Both the position numbers and the translations under genes were made by a program. A DNA stretch of 64,000 bases, taken from the NCBI GenBank assembly GCA_902702965.1, contig CACRXP010000007.1, positions 1,824,083-1,888,082 of the forward strand. Direction: 5' to 3'. Positions within the stretch are counted from its first letter, which is position 1. Each line of letters starts with the position of its first letter. The notes below the pieces were generated by a model that did not search any database, had not been told where the DNA came from, and saw only the letters and a program-made list of their open reading frames with translations. Of the stretch, positions 58,581 to 64,000 are shown one piece after another. This stretch comes from Spirometra erinaceieuropaei. Its lineage: Eukaryota; Platyhelminthes; Cestoda; Diphyllobothriidea; Diphyllobothriidae.

Positions 58581-59152
58581 GCTCTCAACCATGAAAGACT
58601 GCCTGAACAACAAGGTTGCACAGTACATCTCAGCACTGAGCACAATAGCATGTCGAATCATGCGTACTAGCTTGGCTTAGGACCGTGCCGGCTTCATGCG
58701 TTGACCACATTTGACGGCAGTGCGCTAGGCGGCACCCGTTTTTTCGTCGTTTTTTGATGCCTGTGCTAGCTCTCCTATAGGCATTTGACGAGTTTATGGA
58801 AGCTCATTTTAGACTGACTTTCGGCCTGTGATAGCAAACTCCGCGACCGTCCTCGGAACAAAGCTTTTTAAGCCCGGTCCGAAAGTTGATATGAACATCG
58901 GGGCTGGAATCCATCGGGTACTACGGAATATCCGCATAGTATTCACAAACCGCCAATAGGCAGTCAGTAGTTTGCGAATGCCGAATGATCCACCATGCTG
59001 ACAACACAGGTACTAGTCAAAGGCCTCTTTTGGGTTGGTCTGTCTGCGATCTTTATAAGCCCGCAACCTGTTATGCCCACAGTATCTCGCCCCCACCGGC
59101 TCTGGCGGTCCTCAAAATTAAGACACCTTTCTGCTCTTTTTGCTCTTTGCAG

Positions 59153-59304
59153 GTGACAACTACCTCAACTGGGGGACAGCTCCCTGCTCGGACGCCTACC
59201 CTTCGATTTGCTCCACTAATCTAACAATTCCACCAAATCCCCTCGATAGACACCAATCCCAGTGTCCTGAAGGATTCACTGCTGTCGGCAAAAAGTGTCT
59301 CAAG
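59153..59304 (+). CDS. CTLD exon (end of domain f, linker, start of domain g)
   Basis: The exon is 152 bp, phase 1 to 0, acceptor TTTGCTCTTTGCAG, donor AAG/GTCTGT. It encodes GDNYLNWGTAPCSDAYPSIC, a proline-rich linker and CPEGFTAVGKKCLK. It mirrors the exon at 23490 in the b-c module, opening with G-D and closing with the start of the next CTLD. Confidence 0.9.
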
Positions 59305-59454
59305 GTCTGTTATGCTTGTCTGTGCATGTTTTCTGTTGCACCGCAAGTCACGGTGTGCATCGTGGCAACGACGGTCAACCTGTCGTGTGTTGCCACGCAG
59401 TTGATACGCTGGACCAAAACAGGGGCTAGATCGGGGTCTGGCGGGCGTTATTAG

Positions 59455-59870
59455 GAATTGTTAATAGAAGCGAAGAGACAAGTCCCAGGAAACGGTCGTG
59501 AAGAAGGAGACATGATCGCCGGGACAAGAGCTTTGTTCACCCGACCTTTTGGATTCCTGCTCGAAGTCATCATCAGAAACAGTAGCAGATACTGGTGGTT
59601 CATGCACAAAGGGCTGCTGTATTTACAGGACGCAGTCGTCATGCCACCACATGCCTATGAAAAGTCAAGGCTCACCCCTCCCTCCTTTATCGGGTATCGT
59701 TGCATTTGGTGTGATAATTGAACACTCTGGTCTTTAGGCACTTACAATCCTTTAGGCATACAAGAACATCCAAGAAGGCTAACTGGTTGTTCTCTTCATC
59801 CTCCGCCGTAAATTGCGTGTCCGAAAAGACCGCGTTGAAACCTTTTTTTTCAATGTGAACAGTTGATCTC
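59455..59870 (-). pseudogene. PLE deletion derivative
   Basis: On the minus strand, RT fragment FNAVFSDTQFTAEDEENNQL, AFLDVLVCLKDCKCLKTRVF, NYHTKCN runs directly into the PLE 3' end (59455-59700). The junction is the same as in the copy ending at 53430. The hammerhead-like core at about 59552 is decayed. Confidence 0.75.
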
Positions 59871-60085
59871 AATCGATAACCACGAAGGTATCTACATACT
59901 GGGCCCAGAACTGCAGTCCGTGATATCGAAAATCAAACCGTTGCAGGACCGCCTCGGCGATGTCCTTGTATGCCGCAAAGATTGTGATGGACTAAATACC
60001 AAAGTGTTCAGGAAAGTGACAAATACGACGCAAGTACTGAACTTCAGTAGCAACCACCCAATCAGCCACAAACACAATTGTGCAC
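59862..60085 (+). pseudogene. PLE RT thumb fragment
   Basis: It reads LQDRLGDVLVCRKDCDGLNT, then KVTNTTQVLNFSSNHPISHK. It is on the + strand between two minus-strand PLE pieces. Confidence 0.7.
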
Positions 60086-60640
60086 TTGGTTTGCTAATTG
60101 TTTGATAGCCGACATTCGCGTCGTTAACTGCCGTAATTTAATCACGGGTGTTGGATGTTGGTGTCATGATTGCCCGACCATTTGACCCAGCGACCTGTGC
60201 CGTCGGGAACAGTATTCGCCCTTGCGCTCTCCGCACGGATGATTTCCCCGCCTAGGCGAATTCTCAGCGCCGAGTATGGTAGGGGAAGGTCGTTTCACTT
60301 GTTGATAGACTGGGGGCCGATGAATCATGACTCAAGCAGCTCCCGGCTCACGCGGTTGTCACCTCTTGCGAGAATTTCGGCCTTGTTGAATTTGAATGCG
60401 TGGCCGGATCTCGTCGAATGAGCTGCAACTTGAGAGCTATCGTCATTTCTCCGCACCGCTGCAGCGTGTTTGGCCACTCTCGTTCGGAGCTGTCTTCCGG
60501 TTTCTCCGACGTATTTGCTTTGTCCGCAACTGTACCAGATCCGATAAGCAACTCCAGACGTTTCTTGCCGTGGCAGCGGGTCCTTCGGTTTCATTAACTG
60601 ACGCCTGATGGTTGCTCCGGTTAGTGTGCAACGTTACCAA
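60085..60640 (-). pseudogene. PLE GIY-YIG endonuclease and 3' region
   Basis: The minus strand reads MKPKDPLPRQETSGVAYRIW, YSCGQSKYVGETGRQLRTRV, AKHAAAVRRNDDSSQVAAHS and EILARGDNRVSRELLES. GIY (V-A-Y-R-I), YIG (Y-V-G), E-T-G-R-Q-L-x-T-R and K-H are all present, so the nuclease core is intact in this copy although the RT is absent. Confidence 0.85.
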
Positions 60641-60642
60641 CG

Positions 60643-61080
60643 TTAGTATTCGCCTGTGACAACTATAGTGAAGTAATTGATTCTGCGTGCAGGTCTACAA
60701 GCACCATACAGCAAAATCACTAAGATGACTGCTTTGTAGATTTTCAGGCTAATATCGAGGTGGCGATCGTAGCGATCCCATACGAAGTTCTGCAGTCGGT
60801 GGAAGGCTTGTCTGACTTTGGAGATCCGGTTGGTCATTCTGTCCTCAATTTTGATGCAATGGTGTAAGGGTGCGCTGCCCAAGACGAAGTTCTCCACGGT
60901 TCTCAGTTGAGTTCCGTTGCATGATGCATGACCACCGTTTTTGTTTGTGTCGATGATCGGCCCGAAGTTGGCGCACCCAGCGGCGAGTATGTTCATACTC
61001 CGTTACATGTCCGCATCCGTTGCGGTGTTGAGTACGCAGTCGTCTGCGAAGAAGCGCTGAGGCCTGCACGCGTCGACTAT
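60643..61080 (-). pseudogene. RTE-like LINE RT fragment with FADD
   Basis: Minus strand FFADDCVLNTATDADM (catalytic FADD), a stop, then SMNILAAGCANFGPIIDTNK, NFVLGSAPLHHCIKIEDRM, ISKVRQAFHRLQNFVWDRYD and KIYKAVILVILLYGAC. A separate subfamily from 55032-55987. Confidence 0.75.
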
Positions 61081-61171
61081 TGGGAGGAGAAGAAGGAGAC
61101 ACGATTGCTGGGACAAGAGCTTTCTTAGCCTGACGTTTCAGATTCCTGCTGGAACCATCAGGCGTCAGGTA

Positions 61172-61441
61172 ATGAAACCGAAAGACCCGCTGCCACGGCA
61201 AGAAACGTCTGGAGTTGTTTATCGGATCTGGTACAGTTGCGGACAAAGCAACTGCGTCGGAGAAACCGGAAGACAACTCCAAACGCGGATGGCCGAACAC
61301 GCCGCAGCGGTGCGGAAAAATGACGTCAGCTCTCAATTTGCGGCTCATTCGACGAGATCCGGCCACACATTCAAAGTTGACGAGGCCGAAATTCTCGCAA
61401 GAGGTGACAACCTCGTGAGCCGCGAGCTGCTTGAGTCATGA
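61172..61441 (+). pseudogene. PLE GIY-YIG endonuclease domain
   Basis: It reads ETSGVVYRIWYSCGQSNCVG, ETGRQLQTRMAEHAAAV and EILARGDNLVSRELLES. GIY (V-V-Y-R-I) and E-T-G-R-Q-L are conserved; the YIG tyrosine is Cys here. The frame ends at the insertion, which supplies a stop. Confidence 0.8.
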
Positions 61442-61447
61442 TTCATT

Positions 61448-61800
61448 CATAGACGTTTTGGCAGATTTTGAAATAATTCATATTGACCCAACTGTGGAAA
61501 CTCGGCGCCTCGGTGGGATTCGAACCCACGCTGTAAGGGGCAGGCTTTAGTACAGCCAACGATCTAGCCACTTGAGCTACGAGGCCCTGCCGGACGACGC
61601 GAGTTTAATCACATTAGGGTCAAGTTACCTGCCCAACCTACTGCAACGTCTGGAATCCAGCAAATCTGATACAGTTAGTTGACCGTCCAGGCAGGATTTC
61701 CTAATTAATTCACCTAGAATCCACCAGATGACTACCCGGCTTACGTAATTCATAGATGTTTTGGCAGTCAACTTACTCTTCACAGTTGGGTATATATAAA
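61448..61800 (-). mobile_element. Short tRNA-containing element with TSD
   Basis: A 353-bp insertion flanked by TCATGATTCATT (61436-61447) and TCATGACTCATT (61801-61812). It contains a minus-strand tRNA-like sequence at 61507-61585 and 19-bp near-perfect direct repeats (TTCATAGACGTTTTGGCAG at 61446; TTCATAGATGTTTTGGCAG at 61749). It differs from the main SINE family. Confidence 0.7.
61507..61585 (-). tRNA. tRNA-like sequence, probably a pseudogene
   Basis: Minus strand, with acceptor GCCTCG/CGAGGC, A box TAGCTCAAGTGG, and T arm GTGGG-TTCGAAT-CCCAC. The anticodon arm has one mismatch and a loop GTACTAA; ACT as the anticodon is not expected in eukaryotes. It is inside a transposed element, so it is more likely a SINE promoter than a working tRNA gene. 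Confidence 0.5.
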
Positions 61801-62166
61801 TCATGACTCATTGGCCCCCATTCCATTAACGAATGCAACGATCTTGCCCTTCCATACTCGATGAGAATTCGCCTAGGCGGAGTAATTAGCCACGCGGGGA
61901 GCGCACAGGTGAGCACTATTATCAACGCCAGGGTCGGTGGATCAGATGTTCGAGCAATCATCACACCAACATCAATTGCACGTGATAAGATTGCAGCAAT
62001 TAACGACGTGAATGTCGCCCATCAAACAGTCATTACTCCAAGTGTAATGATCCCTGATGAAGGGGCGGGGGGACGTGAATATTCATAGGTTTCCGGTAGT
62101 AAGGCGACTGCATCCTGTAAATACTGCAGCCCCTTGTGCATGAAGCACCCTTATCTGCTTTCGGCT

Positions 62167-62200
62167 CTGATGATGGGCTCGAGCAGGAATCCGAAACGTC
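62167..62200 (+). ncRNA. Hammerhead-like core in PLE 3' end
   Basis: CTGATGA, T, stem GGGCTC/GAATCC (one mismatch, one G-U), loop GAGCAG, GAAACGTC. Confidence 0.45.
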
Positions 62201-62260
62201 AGGCTAATAAAGCTCCTGTCCTAGCGATCTTGTCTCCTTCTTTGAGGCTGCTTCTTCGGA

Positions 62261-63090
62261 CGTGTCTCTTCGCCCCCTATTGGCAATGTTCGTCTGTCCT
62301 GTAGGCGACGGGGGTCCCAGCGTCCATCAGTATAACAGAAACCATGAGGCTGTGAAGGGCGTAGAAGCGAGTACGCAGCCCAGCTTCACTGCGACCCCGT
62401 TAGTTGCTGCAAATACTTCACACTGTACGTGACGCAAGCCACCCTAGAATGAAACCACTTGCATACGCATGGACAAGACTGTTGTTGTTTGAGGTATAAT
62501 GTCCCGCCACAGACAGATTTGAAGTGGCTGCATGTTAGGTGTTTCACATGAATCTGTCTGCTCTCCCAAAGCGTCATCTGTCACCAAGGGCTGTCTTCGC
62601 CATGATTGTAGAGTTTGCAGGCGGCTAGTGCAACTTTCGATTTCTCATTTGCCGATTCTATTCCTCAGAGGCTTATTTATGCGGAGAGTTGTTGGATTTG
62701 CCGTTTCCTAGCTGTTACTTTTGATCATAATTACTTTATGCAAACGCAGCGCTTTTTCGGTAAGGGTCTCAACAATTTACTTTAATTTCTTGAAGTACCA
62801 GCAGCCGGAAACCCTTCTCGCAATTTCCGGTGTGCAAGTCATCCAGATTGCCTAGGTGAGGTTCGAGCTTGCCGCACTAGTATGCAAGACTTAGTTTCTT
62901 CAAATGGGCTGGTAGTTTCGGCAGTATCCATATGACCGGTGTTCTGCTATGACGCGCTTCACAGTTTGTCGCTGTAATTTTTGACCTTTGAATAGGAGGT
63001 TATAATTGCATGTTACGATGACCCAAAGGGTGACTAACATCGGTTCGCGGCGTGCGTTGGTCCGGCTGACTCCCCAACTACTGCCGTATG
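62261..63090. other. Intron with no recognisable gene
   Basis: No motif or repeat of the families listed. Confidence 0.4.
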
Positions 63091-63149
63091 TGCGCAATCC
63101 TCCGCCTCCGGTTTTCTTGACTCCGGTCTTGGCACCTGGTCCAGGCGGG

Positions 63150-63260
63150 GAGTGGGGAAGAGAGAGTGCGGTAGAGGCTGTGCAAGTCTACATTCACTAT
63201 AAACTAAATCACGCACAAGTCACCGTCCCTGCTGCACCTTGCTGTGGAGCACACGGTGGA
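63150..63260 (+). repeat. Interspersed repeat R2, copy 3
   Basis: GAGTGCGGTAGAGGCTGTGC, CACTATAAACTAAATCACGC, TTGCTGTGGAGCACACGGTG match 49560-49690. Confidence 0.6.
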
Positions 63261-63570
63261 CATCGTCGGCAACGACGGTCGAACTGTCGTGTCCTCGTGT
63301 GTGCGTATGACACAGGTAGACGGAACCGGCAATGTCACGTCAGGCATTGCGCCCATGATTATTACTAGTTGGCGGTGACATAAGAATGTGAAAATGACGT
63401 GACCTAAATCCACCCGCATCACAGATAGCTAGATAGGGAGTCCAACTGAAAGTTCTCCTGCACTCGAAAATCATTCTTGGGCCGAATTTACTTATTTATG
63501 TCTCATTCGGAAGTGGGTGCAAATTTTCATTCTCATTCCCTTTTCTTCACCCCACACCCCACTTTTGCAG

Positions 63571-63673
63571 GTTATCAGTGATGTCTATAAAATGCGCACT
63601 TTCGAACAGTCCATCGCGGAGTGCAGAATAATGGGCGCAAGTCTGGCTGTCATCAATTCCAGTTTTGAACAGG
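63571..63673 (+). CDS. CTLD exon (domain g, helical N-terminal part)
   Basis: The exon is 103 bp, phase 0 to 1, acceptor CCCCACTTTTGCAG, donor CAGG/GTAAGG. It encodes YKMRTFEQSIAECRIMGAS, then LAVINSSFEQ, the helix-cysteine-strand portion of a CTLD. The gene continues past the window; by analogy with domain c the next exon should start in phase 1 and contain a WIGL-like core. Confidence 0.9.
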
Positions 63674-64000
63674 GTAAGGACCTCGAATTTCGCAGCTGCT
63701 TTTAACTGCAAACTGTCCTCTTGAATGTGCGTCAGAAGAGAACACTGTCAGTCTTTTCTTTTGCACTTATTTCCCACAAATTCCCACCCATGTCGTTTTT
63801 GTGACACCTTCCATTCTCATGCTCCTTCTGTTTTGTTGGATTCTTAGGCGGGTTTTAGACAGGGTTTTTCAATGTGCTATTATCTACGTACTATAATTGA
63901 TTTCAGTAGGCGGTTAACATTTAGTTTTTTGTCTCCGCCCGCTTTCGTGGGCTGCGGGTAGGTTTGGGGCCACATTACTGGCTTGCTCCTAGGTCTTTAG
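63674..64000 (+). other. Start of an intron running off the window
   Basis: It follows the GTAAGG donor of the last exon. No further exon is visible before the window ends. Confidence 0.6.

Larger units (their letters stand above)
61083..62260 (+). mobile_element. Penelope-like element, split by a small insertion
   Basis: It begins with an inverted copy of its own 3' end (61085-61155), then the GIY-YIG domain (61172-61440), then an insertion (61448-61800), then the rest of the domain and the 3' end to about 62250, with a hammerhead-like core at 62167-62200. Confidence 0.8.

Noticed and set aside
61507..61585. Functional tRNA gene
   Set aside because: The anticodon-loop reading (ACT), stem mismatches and its place inside a TSD-flanked insertion argue for a SINE promoter.

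Overview
The window is eukaryotic, very probably from a parasitic flatworm, and most likely a diphyllobothriid-type tapeworm. This is an inference from four things: a gene split into many small exons by large introns, abundant Penelope-like elements with GIY-YIG endonucleases, CR1/Jockey-like and RTE-like LINEs, and tRNA-derived SINEs. There are no operons or bacterial-type genes. Two runs of N (22706-22848 and 34939-35007) are assembly gaps.

The single host gene I can support lies on the + strand and covers most of the window. It is a multi-C-type-lectin-domain (CTLD) receptor of the macrophage mannose receptor / PLA2 receptor type. Thirteen consecutive exons from 18803 to 63673 join with matching splice phases at all twelve junctions (about 2.2 kb of coding sequence in 45 kb). 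One more probable exon is at about 941-1125. They encode parts of at least seven CTLDs. The gene runs off the right end and probably off the left end. Two exons between 1.1 and 18.8 kb are predicted from the pattern but were not found.

The introns are filled with transposon debris. At 3.5-13.1 kb there are nested LINEs: a nearly complete LINE with a 3' (TCTGA)n tail, whose ORF1 is split by a second LINE family in the opposite orientation. At 15.6-17.5 kb there is a Penelope-like element (PLE) with an inverted 5' half. From 17.5 to 21.8 kb there are SINEs, a 972-bp foldback DNA element and a Tc1/mariner remnant. From 22 to 36.5 kb there are (TAC)n arrays, an RTE fragment, several PLEs and a second foldback element. 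From 36.5 to 47 kb there are paired SINEs and a TTTTACTCG minisatellite. From 50 to 62.3 kb there is a dense mixture of PLEs, RTE LINEs and SINEs.

Three patterns stand out beyond the receptor gene. (1) PLE 3' ends repeatedly carry a 34-nt hammerhead-ribozyme-like core, CTGATGA, a hairpin, then GAAACGTC; the hairpin stem covaries between PLE families. (2) SINE insertions are repeatedly palindromic, with both orientations enclosed by one pair of 12-14 bp target-site duplications. (3) PLE copies usually carry an inverted copy of their own 3' end in front of them, and two share the same internal deletion junction, so they look like non-autonomous derivatives.
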